From contig NZ_BMJA01000004.1 of NCBI RefSeq assembly GCF_014642835.1, forward strand, positions 154,535 through 218,534: a DNA stretch of 64,000 nucleotides. The letters run 5' to 3'. Of this stretch, positions 53,018 to 61,003 are shown one piece after another. The first letter of the stretch is position 1. Each line of letters opens with the position of its first letter. Position numbers and translations under genes: made by a program. The stretch is from Dyella nitratireducens (GTDB lineage: Bacteria > Pseudomonadota > Gammaproteobacteria > Xanthomonadales > Rhodanobacteraceae). A model generated the notes under the pieces. The model was given only the letters and a program-made list of their open reading frames with translations. It had not been told where the DNA came from and searched no databases.

Positions 53018-54661
53018 ATGACAGTAGTGCCTGAATCTGTATCGGCGTCGGGGGGAACGACGTCAGGTTTGTTGGCAAGGGAACGCACCATCGCGGGGCC
53101 GCGTTTCAATCGCTGGTTCGTGCCGCCGGCAGCGTTGGCCATCCATTTGTGCATTGGCATGGCATACGGTTTTTCGGTGTTCTGGCTGCCGATGAGCAAG
53201 CTGGTGCCGGGAGCGGCGAGTTGCGAGAGTCTTGGTTTTTTTGCGCAGCTGTTTGCGGGTTCGTGCAATTGGACGGTGCCTGCCGTCACGCATATTTTTG
53301 AAACCTTTATCGCCATGCTCGGCATTTCCGCCGCGATCTGGGGTGGATGGCTGGAGCATGCCGGGCCGCGCAAGGCCGGTTTTATTGCCGCGTTGTGCTG
53401 GGGCGGTGGGTTGGTGATCGGCGGTATCGGTGTGTCGATGCACCAGCTGTGGGTGGTGTTTCTTGGTTGCGGTGTGCTCGGCGGTATTGGTCTTGGCCTG
53501 GGCTATATCACGCCGGTGTCCACCTTGATCAAATGGTTTCCGGATCGTCGTGGCCTGGCGACCGGTTTTGCCATCATGGGTTTTGGTGGCGGCGCGATGA
53601 TCGGTGCGCCGATTGCCGTGGCACTGATGGCGCGCTTCGCGCATGGCGAAATTGCGGGCGTAGCCAGTACGTTGATCGTGATGGGCGTGATCTACGTGAT
53701 TGCCATGACCGCCGGAGCGTTCGGTTTCCGGGTGCCGCCAGTCGGTTGGAAGCCACTTGGGTGGAGCGGAGAGGCGGTTAAGAGCAGCCTCATCACGACC
53801 AAGCACGTGCATTTGAACCGCGCATGGAAAACGCCGCAGTTCTGGATGATCTGGATCGTGCTGTGCATGAACGTGACAGCGGGCATCGGTGTGCTTGCCA
53901 TGGCCAGCCCGATGTTCCAGGAGGTGTTCGGCGGGCGCTTGCTCGGCATTGATGCAAACACGCCGCTTACGGTGGCGCAGAAGGCGTCGATCGTGGCAGC
54001 GGCGGCAGGGCTGGTGGGGCTGCTCAGCCTGTTCAACAGTCTAGGCCGTATTTTCTGGGCGTCAGTGTCTGATTTCCTGGGTCGCAAGAACACCTACGTG
54101 GCGTTCTTCGTGCTCGGCATCGTGCTCTATTGCGCGCTGCCGACGTTGGGGCACATGGGCATGGCCGGCGTGTTCGTGATCGCCGTCTGCATCATCATTT
54201 CCATGTACGGTGGTGGCTTCTCCACGGTGCCGGCTTACCTGGCCGACATTTTCGGTACCCAAATGGTGGGCGCCATTCATGGTCGCTTGCTGACAGCCTG
54301 GTCCGTAGCGGGTGTTGTCGGTCCATTTCTGATTGCCGCTGTGCGGCAGGCTCAGTTGGATGCCGGTGTCGCCAAGAACCTGGTGTACGACCGTACGCTG
54401 TATATCCTGGCCAGCCTGCTGCTGATTGGCCTTATCGCCAATTTAATGGTCAGGCCGGTCAAGGAAGCGCACCATATGACCGACGAGGAACTCGCGCACG
54501 AGCGGTCGCTGCAGCACGAGGCGCCTCATGTCGTGGCCAATGCCGATCAGGCGGCGCGCGGCAGCTTCGGCATCGTGGGCGTGGTCGCCTGGGCCCTGGT
54601 CGGCATTCCGTTCCTGATTGGCGTTTGGATTGCGCTGAGCAAGGCTGCCGCGTTGTTTTGA
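53018..54661 (+). CDS. MFS transporter of the oxalate/formate antiporter (OFA) family
   Basis: 547 residues from ATG 53018 with GAGGAGACGAGC upstream. Twelve predicted membrane helices plus an extra C-terminal one (SFGIVGVVAWALVGIPFLIG). Signatures: LAIHLCIGMAYGFSVFWLPM, GLGYITPVSTLIKWFPDRRG, LATGFAIMGFGGGAMIG and GRIFWASVSDFLGRK. It lies 13 bases upstream of fdsG and probably imports formate or exchanges it for another anion. True substrate unproven; no oxalyl-CoA enzymes are in the window. Confidence 0.87.
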   Translation: MTVVPESVSASGGTTSGLLARERTIAGPRFNRWFVPPAALAIHLCIGMAYGFSVFWLPMSKLVPGAASCESLGFFAQLFAGSCNWTVPAVTHIFETFIAMLGISAAIWGGWLEHAGPRKAGFIAALCWGGGLVIGGIGVSMHQLWVVFLGCGVLGGIGLGLGYITPVSTLIKWFPDRRGLATGFAIMGFGGGAMIGAPIAVALMARFAHGEIAGVASTLIVMGVIYVIAMTAGAFGFRVPPVGWKPLGWSGEAVKSSLITTKHVHLNRAWKTPQFWMIWIVLCMNVTAGIGVLAMASPMFQEVFGGRLLGIDANTPLTVAQKASIVAAAAGLVGLLSLFNSLGRIFWASVSDFLGRKNTYVAFFVLGIVLYCALPTLGHMGMAGVFVIAVCIIISMYGGGFSTVPAYLADIFGTQMVGAIHGRLLTAWSVAGVVGPFLIAAVRQAQLDAGVAKNLVYDRTLYILASLLLIGLIANLMVRPVKEAHHMTDEELAHERSLQHEAPHVVANADQAARGSFGIVGVVAWALVGIPFLIGVWIALSKAAALF

Positions 54662-54674
54662 GGATCGACCTGTT

Positions 54675-55175
54675 ATGAAAACCGCAAAAAGCGTCGCATC
54701 GTTGCCACCGATCGATGAAAGGATCCGCGGTGCCGTACTCGACGTGACCGCCAGGCTGAAGGATCAGCCTGGCGCCTTGCTTCCCATCCTGCATGGCGTG
54801 CAGGACTCCCTGGGTTACGTACCCGATGAAGCCATCCCGCTGATCGCGCGCGAGTTGAACCTGTCGCGCGCCGACGTGCATGGTGTGGTGACCTTCTATC
54901 ACTACTTCCGCACGCATCCGGCCGGCCAGCGCACCATCTATCTGTGCCGCGCGGAATCCTGTCAATCGATGGGCGCCACGAAGCTGGAGCAGCACGTGAA
55001 GCAGCGGCTCGGCGTGGATTTTCATCAAACCACGGCGGACGGCACGTTCACGCTGGAACCGGTCTACTGCCTGGGTAACTGCGCGTGCTCACCGGCCATG
55101 ATGGTGGATGACGAGTTGAAAGGCCGCATGACGCCGGAAGGCTTCGATGCGTGGCTGCTGTCGGAGGCCAAATGA
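54675..55175 (+). CDS. fdsG: NAD-dependent formate dehydrogenase gamma subunit (NuoE-like)
   Basis: 166 residues, [2Fe-2S] thioredoxin-like subunit of the soluble molybdenum FDH. HGVQDSLGYVPDEAIPLIA and HGVVTFYHYF match NuoE/FdsG. The four Cys ligands lie in LCRAESCQSMG and CLGNCACSP. Stop overlaps the fdsB start (ATGA). Confidence 0.92.
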   Translation: MKTAKSVASLPPIDERIRGAVLDVTARLKDQPGALLPILHGVQDSLGYVPDEAIPLIARELNLSRADVHGVVTFYHYFRTHPAGQRTIYLCRAESCQSMGATKLEQHVKQRLGVDFHQTTADGTFTLEPVYCLGNCACSPAMMVDDELKGRMTPEGFDAWLLSEAK

Positions 55176-56758
55176 GCACGATCGTCTACGTGCCGCACGA
55201 TGCCAGCGCTTTGTCGCTAGGCGCGGATGCCGTCGCCAAGGCGATCCAAGCCGAAGCGGCGTCGCGCAATATCGATGTGCGCATGGTGCGCAATGGTTCT
55301 CGCGGCCTGTATTGGCTGGAGCCGATGGTGGAAGTGGAAACGCCCGCGGGGCGTGTCGCTTATGGCCCCGTACAACCGACCGATGTACTGGGTCTGTTCG
55401 ATGCCGATTTTCTGCATGGCGGCGACGATGTTTTGAAGCTGGGACTCACCGAGGACATCCCGTGGTTGAAGAGCCAGCAGCGCCTTACCTTTGCGCGTGT
55501 CGGCATCGTCGATCCACGCAACCTGGATGATTATCTGGCGCACGATGGTTATCGCGGACTCGCTGCCGCATTGACGATGGAACCGGCGGCGATCATGCAA
55601 GCAGTTACCGATTCGGGCTTGCGTGGCCGTGGCGGCGCGGCGTTTCCGGCCGGCATCAAATGGAAAACCTGCCTGGATGTCAGTGCCGATCAGAAATACA
55701 TCGTCTGCAATGCGGACGAAGGTGATTCCGGCACCTTTTCCGATCGCATGATCATGGAAGGCGATCCCTTCGTGCTGATCGAAGGGATGACTATCGCCGG
55801 CCTGGCAGTGGGTGCAACACGCGGCTACATCTATCTGCGCATTGAATACCCGCATGCACAGCGTGCGCTGCAAGCAGCGATCGATACAGCCAAGGCGCGC
55901 GGTTATCTCGGCGACAACATCTGTGGCAGCGGCAAGGCCTTCCATCTGGAAGTGCGCATGGGTGCCGGTGCCTACATCTGCGGTGAGGAAACCTCGCTGC
56001 TGGAGAGCCTGGAAGGCAAGCGCGGCCAGGTGCGTTTCAAGCCGCCGCTGCCGGCCATCCAGGGCTTGTTTGGCAAACCCACCGTGATCAATAACGTGAT
56101 TACATTGGCGACGGTGCCGATCATTCTCGATCGCGGCGCCGCGTTCTATCGCGACTACGGTACGGGCAAATCGCGCGGCACGCTGCCGTTGCAACTGGCC
56201 GGCAACCTGAAGCGAACGGGGTTAGTGGAGCGCGCTTTCGGACTTACCTTGCGCGAGCTGATCGAAGGTTACGGCGGCGGCACGGCAAGCGGACGTCCTG
56301 TGCGGGCGGTGCAAGTCGGTGGTCCGTTGGGCGCCTACATTCCTGCATCGCAGCTGGATACGCCGATCGATTACGAAGCCTTTGCCGCCATCGGCGGCAT
56401 GGTGGGGCACGGCGGCGTGGTGGTGTTTGACGATACCGTTGATATGGCTGCGCAAGCGCGGTTCGCGATGGAGTTCTGCGCGATCGAATCGTGCGGCAAG
56501 TGCACGCCGTGCCGTATCGGTTCTACGCGTGGTGTGGAAGTGATCGATCGCATCGTTGCCGGTGATGATGCGGAGAAAGCGCGCAACGAAGTGTTGCTGC
56601 GCGATCTGTGCCAGACGATGGTGGCGGGTTCGCTGTGCGCGCTGGGTGGCATGGCGCCGTTTCCGGTATTGAGTGCGTTGGATCATTTTCATGAGGATTT
56701 TGAAGGTAAGAAGCACCCGCCTCTAAGCCCTCTCCCCTCCGGGGAGAGGGTTGGGTGA
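55172..56758 (+). CDS. fdsB: NAD-dependent formate dehydrogenase beta subunit (NuoF-like)
   Basis: 528 residues from ATG 55172. Carries the FMN- and NADH-binding diaphorase core: GLRGRGGAAFPAGIKWK, CNADEGDSGTFSDRM, GAGAYICGEETSLLESLEG, and the [4Fe-4S] motif ESCGKCTPCRIGSTRG with a later Cys. N-terminal part is thioredoxin-like, as in FdsB. It passes electrons from FdsA to NAD+. The last dozen residues (PPLSPLPSGERVG) and the stop are encoded by an inserted family B repeat, so the original C-terminus has been replaced. Confidence 0.93.
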   Translation: MSTIVYVPHDASALSLGADAVAKAIQAEAASRNIDVRMVRNGSRGLYWLEPMVEVETPAGRVAYGPVQPTDVLGLFDADFLHGGDDVLKLGLTEDIPWLKSQQRLTFARVGIVDPRNLDDYLAHDGYRGLAAALTMEPAAIMQAVTDSGLRGRGGAAFPAGIKWKTCLDVSADQKYIVCNADEGDSGTFSDRMIMEGDPFVLIEGMTIAGLAVGATRGYIYLRIEYPHAQRALQAAIDTAKARGYLGDNICGSGKAFHLEVRMGAGAYICGEETSLLESLEGKRGQVRFKPPLPAIQGLFGKPTVINNVITLATVPIILDRGAAFYRDYGTGKSRGTLPLQLAGNLKRTGLVERAFGLTLRELIEGYGGGTASGRPVRAVQVGGPLGAYIPASQLDTPIDYEAFAAIGGMVGHGGVVVFDDTVDMAAQARFAMEFCAIESCGKCTPCRIGSTRGVEVIDRIVAGDDAEKARNEVLLRDLCQTMVAGSLCALGGMAPFPVLSALDHFHEDFEGKKHPPLSPLPSGERVG

Positions 56759-56869
56759 GGGGCAAATCTTGCAGCAAGGTTATGCAGGTGCGGAGTCGTG
56801 GCTTGATTGATGTTTCTGGCAAGCCTTTGCCCCTCACCCCCACCCCTCTCCCCAAAGGGGCGAGGGGCT
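56721..56869. repeat. Family B paired element inside the fds operon
   Basis: Two inverted family B copies: 56721-56763 (CCCTCTCCCCTCCGGGGAGA...) and 56829-56869 (GCCCCTCACCCCCACCCCTC...), with matching inner edges GTGAGGGGCAAA/TTTGCCCCTCAC. It overlaps the fdsB 3' end and fills the fdsB-fdsA gap. Confidence 0.88.
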
Positions 56870-56895
56870 ATGTATCGTTGAGGAGGTAGTTAGTC

Positions 56896-59775
56896 ATGCT
56901 GTCCATCGTCGACATCGACCGCGGTACCCCCGCCGTCAAATCGGACAAGCAGGTCACGCTGGAAATCGATGGCCGGAGTATCCGCGTGCCGGAAGGCACC
57001 TCCGTGATGCGCGCTGCGTCTCAGGCTGGCATCAACATTCCCAAGCTGTGCGCCACCGACATGCTGGATGCCTTCGGTTCCTGCCGCTTGTGCCTGGTGG
57101 AGATCGAAGGGCGCAAGGGCTACCCCGCATCATGCACCACACCGGTGACGGAAGGCATGAAGGTCAGCACGCAAACGTCAAAGCTGGCCGATATCCGCCG
57201 CGGCGTCATGGAGCTATACATCTCCGACCATCCACTGGATTGCCTGACCTGCCCAGCCAACGGCCACTGCGAGTTGCAGGATATGGCTGGCGTGGTGGGC
57301 CTGCGCGAAGTGCGCTACGGCTACGACGGCGAGAACCATGTCTTCGCCAAAACGAAAGAGGGCGACGTCAACCCGCATTTCGCGCCCAAGGACGAATCCA
57401 ATCCTTACTTCACCTTCGATCCCTCCAAGTGCATTGTCTGTTCGCGTTGCGTGCGCGCCTGCGATGAAGTGCAGGGCACGTTCGCGCTCACTATTCAGGG
57501 GCGTGGCTTTGAGTCGAAGGTGTCGGCCAGCCAGGACAATGCCTTCCTGGATTCCGAGTGCGTTTCCTGCGGCGCTTGTGTGCAGGCTTGCCCGACCGCG
57601 ACGCTATCGGAGAATACGCTGATCGAACGCGGCCAGGCCGAGCACAGCATCGTCACGACGTGTGCCTATTGCGGCGTAGGTTGCAGTTTCCGTGCGGAGA
57701 TGAAGGGCGAGGAAATCGTGCGCATGGTGCCGAACAAGGATGGCCATGCCAACCACGGCCATTCCTGCGTGAAAGGGCGTTTTGCCATTGGCTATGCCAC
57801 CCATCCCGATCGCATCAACACGCCGATGATCCGCCAGAAGATCAGCGATCCCTGGCGCATTGTGAGCTGGGACGAAGCCATCGCGCACGTTGCCGGCGAG
57901 TTCAAGCGGCTGCAGGCCAAATATGGCAAGTTTTCGATCGGCGGCATTACGTCATCGCGTTGCACGAACGAGGAAACCTACCTCGTGCAGAAGCTGGTGC
58001 GTGCCGGCTTCGGCAACAATAACGTGGATACCTGCGCGCGTGTCTGCCATTCGCCGACGGGGTATGGGTTGAAGTCGACTATGGGCGAGTCGGCCGGTAC
58101 GCAGGATTTTGATTCCATCGAATACACCGATGTGGTGCTGGTGATTGGCGCCAATCCCACCGATGCGCATCCAGTCTTCGGTTCGCAAATGAAGCAGCGC
58201 TTGCGTGCCGGCGCCAAGCTGATCGTGATCGACCCGCGCCGCATCGACCTGGTGCGTACGCCGCACATCAAGGCGGACTATCACTTGAAGCTCCGGCCTG
58301 GCACCAACGTGGCCATGCTCAACGCACTGGCCCACGTGATCGTCACCGAAGGGCTGGTCGACGAGGACTTCGTCGCCGCGCGTTGCGAACAGCTGGCGTT
58401 CGAGAAGTGGCGTGCGTTCGTCGCGCAGGAAAATCACAGCCCCGAAGCGATGGAAGCCGAAACCGGCGTGCCTGCTGCGATGATCCGTGGCGCAGCGCGG
58501 CTGTACGCCACAGGCGGCAACGCTGCGATCTATTACGGTCTGGGTGTTACCGAACACTCGCAAGGTTCTACCGCCGTGATGGGCATTGCCAACCTCGCCA
58601 TGGCCACCGGCAACATCGGCCGTGAAGGCGTGGGTGTCAATCCGCTGCGCGGGCAGAACAACGTGCAGGGCTCTTGCGACATGGGTTCGTTCCCGCATGA
58701 GTTCACCGGCTATCGCCACGTGGGCGATCCGGTGGTGCGCGCCTCGTTCGAAGCGGCCTGGGGCGTACACCTGCATGACGAACCCGGCTTGCGTATTCCC
58801 AATATGTTCGAGGCTGCCATCGATGGCAGTTTCAAAGGCTTGTACATCGAAGGCGAGGACATCGCCCAATCCGATCCCAACACGCAGCACGTCACGGCTG
58901 CACTGGAAGCGATGGAATGCGTGGTGGTGCAGGACCTGTTCCTCAATGAAACCGCCAAGTTTGCGCACGTGTTCCTGCCTGGTTGCTCGTTCCTTGAGAA
59001 GGACGGCACCTTCATCAATGCCGAACGCCGTATTTCGCGCGTGCGCAAGGTGATGGAGCCGAAGAATGGCTATGCGGATTGGGAGGTGACCCAATGGCTG
59101 GCCAATGCCATGGGTTATCCCATGAACTACCAGCATCCTTCCGAGATCATGGACGAGATCGCACGCTTGACGCCCACCTTCCATGCCGTGAGCTTCGAGA
59201 AGATCGACCGCCTCGGCTCGATCCAGTGGCCGTGCAATGAGGAACATCCGGAAGGCACGCCCGTGATGCATGTCGGTGAGTTCGTGCGCGGCAAGGGCCG
59301 CTTCATGCTTACCGAATACGTGCCGACATCGGAGAAGGTCAATGCGACGTATCCGTTGATCCTGACCACGGGACGCATCCTCAGCCAGTACAACGTGGGC
59401 GCGCAGACGCGCCGCACCGCCAACGTGATGTGGCACGACGAGGATCGCCTGGAGATCCACCCGCACGACGCGGAGGAACGCGGCATCAGCGAAGACGATT
59501 GGGTCGGCATTGAAAGCCGTGCAGGCCAGACGGTATTGCGCGCACGCATTTCCGAGCGCATGCAGCCGGGCGTGGTCTACACCACCTTCCACTTCCCCGG
59601 CTCAGGCGCCAACGTGATCACCACCGAAAACTCGGATTGGGCCACCAACTGCCCCGAATACAAGGTGACGGCCGTACAGGTGACGCGCGTCAACCAGCCT
59701 TCGGAATGGCAGAAGCGCTATCAGGCTTTCACCCAAACGCAGCAGGCTTTGTTGGATGCAGCGGAAACATCTTGA
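56896..59775 (+). CDS. fdsA: Formate dehydrogenase alpha subunit, molybdenum/tungsten catalytic chain
   Basis: Oxidises formate to CO2. 959 residues from ATG 56896, with AGGAGG nine bases upstream. N-terminus: [2Fe-2S] domain (CATDMLDAFGSCRLCLVEIE), His-Cys cluster (HPLDCLTCPANGHCELQ), two [4Fe-4S] ferredoxin motifs (CIVCSRCVRACDEVQGTF, CVSCGACVQACP), then CAYCGVGCSF before the bis-MGD domain. The metal ligand is Cys384 (ARVCHSPTGYGL), followed by the catalytic His; it is not a selenocysteine enzyme. The C-terminal domain is a standard molydopterin dinucleotide-binding fold. Subunit set matches FdsGBA of Cupriavidus and Rhodobacter. Confidence 0.95.
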   Translation: MLSIVDIDRGTPAVKSDKQVTLEIDGRSIRVPEGTSVMRAASQAGINIPKLCATDMLDAFGSCRLCLVEIEGRKGYPASCTTPVTEGMKVSTQTSKLADIRRGVMELYISDHPLDCLTCPANGHCELQDMAGVVGLREVRYGYDGENHVFAKTKEGDVNPHFAPKDESNPYFTFDPSKCIVCSRCVRACDEVQGTFALTIQGRGFESKVSASQDNAFLDSECVSCGACVQACPTATLSENTLIERGQAEHSIVTTCAYCGVGCSFRAEMKGEEIVRMVPNKDGHANHGHSCVKGRFAIGYATHPDRINTPMIRQKISDPWRIVSWDEAIAHVAGEFKRLQAKYGKFSIGGITSSRCTNEETYLVQKLVRAGFGNNNVDTCARVCHSPTGYGLKSTMGESAGTQDFDSIEYTDVVLVIGANPTDAHPVFGSQMKQRLRAGAKLIVIDPRRIDLVRTPHIKADYHLKLRPGTNVAMLNALAHVIVTEGLVDEDFVAARCEQLAFEKWRAFVAQENHSPEAMEAETGVPAAMIRGAARLYATGGNAAIYYGLGVTEHSQGSTAVMGIANLAMATGNIGREGVGVNPLRGQNNVQGSCDMGSFPHEFTGYRHVGDPVVRASFEAAWGVHLHDEPGLRIPNMFEAAIDGSFKGLYIEGEDIAQSDPNTQHVTAALEAMECVVVQDLFLNETAKFAHVFLPGCSFLEKDGTFINAERRISRVRKVMEPKNGYADWEVTQWLANAMGYPMNYQHPSEIMDEIARLTPTFHAVSFEKIDRLGSIQWPCNEEHPEGTPVMHVGEFVRGKGRFMLTEYVPTSEKVNATYPLILTTGRILSQYNVGAQTRRTANVMWHDEDRLEIHPHDAEERGISEDDWVGIESRAGQTVLRARISERMQPGVVYTTFHFPGSGANVITTENSDWATNCPEYKVTAVQVTRVNQPSEWQKRYQAFTQTQQALLDAAETS

Positions 59776-60607
59776 TCCATCGCCTGCCGGCAACGGCTAC
59801 GTGACTCGCCGTGTGGATCGCTACCGCCACGGCAAGCACGAGCACGCGAACGACGCCATCACCGAAGAAGTGCCGGTGGCGATGCTCTACAACGACGTAC
59901 CTTTCGCCGTGATGATGGTGACGCCGCTGGATCTGGAGGATTTCGCGCTGGGCTTTTCGCTGAGCGAAGGGCTGGTGGCGAAGCCGGAAGACTTGTTGTC
60001 CATCGACGTGCGCCCGCGCCTGGAAGGCGTGGAACTGGCGATGCAGGTGGCATCCGATACGGTCAACCAGCGCGTCGGTGAGGGTGGTGAGCGGCTGCTG
60101 CCGGGACGCAGTGGTTGCGGCCTGTGCGGTGCGCGCATGCTGGAAGATGCCGTGCGCCATCCTGCTCCCGTAGGCCATGGACCGAGCATCGAAGCATCCG
60201 CGTTGGAGCATGCACTGGAAGCGCTGCAGACCCAGCAGCCCGTGAACAACGCCACGGGTTCCGTACATGCTGCGGCGTGGGTCGATGTCGACGGCAAAAT
60301 CATGCTGGTGCGCGAGGACGTCGGCCGCCATAACGCGTTGGACAAATTGATTGGTGCGATGGTGACGGCGCGCCTCGATGCGCAGCTGGGTTTCCTGCTC
60401 GTCACCAGCCGTGCCAGCTATGAAATGGTCACCAAAGCCGCCAGTGCGGGTATCACCTTGATGGCGGCGATTTCCGCGCCCACCGCGCTGGCCATCCACC
60501 TGGCCGAAAGCACGCGTATGACCCTGGTCGGTTTTGCGCGGCCTGGAAGCTACGTCGTCTACACTCATCCGCAGCGCTTGCTGCACGCTGCAGGAGCAAC
60601 GGCATGA
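59756..60607 (+). CDS. fdhD: Formate dehydrogenase accessory sulfurtransferase FdhD
   Basis: Delivers sulfur to the molybdenum cofactor of FDH (also called FdsC in fds operons). 283 residues. The two-Cys loop GRSGCGLCGAR (Cys121, Cys124) is the sulfur-relay site. VAMLYNDVPFAVMMVTPLDL, EDFALGFSLSEGL, HAAAWVDVDGKI and REDVGRHNALDKLIG are family marks. ATG 59756 overlaps the fdsA end by 20 bases; its stop overlaps the fdsD start (ATGA). Confidence 0.93.
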   Translation: MQRKHLDPSPAGNGYVTRRVDRYRHGKHEHANDAITEEVPVAMLYNDVPFAVMMVTPLDLEDFALGFSLSEGLVAKPEDLLSIDVRPRLEGVELAMQVASDTVNQRVGEGGERLLPGRSGCGLCGARMLEDAVRHPAPVGHGPSIEASALEHALEALQTQQPVNNATGSVHAAAWVDVDGKIMLVREDVGRHNALDKLIGAMVTARLDAQLGFLLVTSRASYEMVTKAASAGITLMAAISAPTALAIHLAESTRMTLVGFARPGSYVVYTHPQRLLHAAGATA

Positions 60608-60837
60608 ATATCGAACGTCTGGTTGCGATGGTTAATGATATCGGCCGCTACTTTGCTGCCGAGCCGGATGAAGCGCTGGGCGTGGCGGGAATTGCCGATC
60701 ACTTGAAGCGGTTCTGGGAGCCGGGGATGCGCAAGCAGATCGTGGCGCATCTGGCAGCGGGTGGCGAAGGTTTGGAGCCGTTGGCGAAGAAGGGCGTCGG
60801 GCGGCTGGCAGAAATCGATGGCAAGTTGCATGCGTAA
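60604..60837 (+). CDS. fdsD: Formate dehydrogenase delta subunit
   Basis: 77-residue helical protein: LVAMVNDIGRYFAAEP, IADHLKRFWEPGMRKQIVAH and a Gly-rich segment before the end. Matches the small FdsD subunit, usual last gene of fdsGBACD operons and needed for assembly. Start overlaps the fdhD stop. A family A repeat begins on the base after its stop codon. Confidence 0.9.
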   Translation: MNIERLVAMVNDIGRYFAAEPDEALGVAGIADHLKRFWEPGMRKQIVAHLAAGGEGLEPLAKKGVGRLAEIDGKLHA

Positions 60838-60910
60838 GTAGGTTGGGGTGCAAACCCCAACGTCGCCATGCCCATTGGTGCGCCATGTTGAGGTTTGCAC
60901 CCCAAACTGC
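60838..60910. repeat. Family A inverted-repeat element
   Basis: Left arm 60838-60862 begins immediately after the fdsD stop. The diverged right arm is 60885-60910 (ATGTTGAGGTTTGCACCCCA...). Directly adjoins the terminator of the convergent TonB receptor. Confidence 0.87.
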
Positions 60911-60912
60911 AT

Positions 60913-60953
60913 AAAAAAAACCGCCGCCGGCATGCATACAACACCGGCGGCGG
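60913..60953 (-). terminator. Rho-independent terminator of the TonB receptor gene
   Basis: On the minus strand CCGCCGCCGG...CCGGCGGCGG, ten-base arms, followed by eight T. Lies about 50 bases beyond the receptor stop. Confidence 0.92.
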
Positions 60954-61003
60954 GAACGGGGACAGGCAAACGTCAATCAGCTTGCGTGTCAGCTGGGGAA
61001 TCG

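Noticed and set aside
53018-54661. Assigning the transporter firmly as an oxalate/formate exchanger
   Set aside because: OFA family is clear, but no oxalate degradation genes are present; the formate link rests on the adjacent dehydrogenase only.
57952-59592. 546-codon antisense open frame inside fdsA
   Set aside because: Shadow of the formate dehydrogenase catalytic chain.
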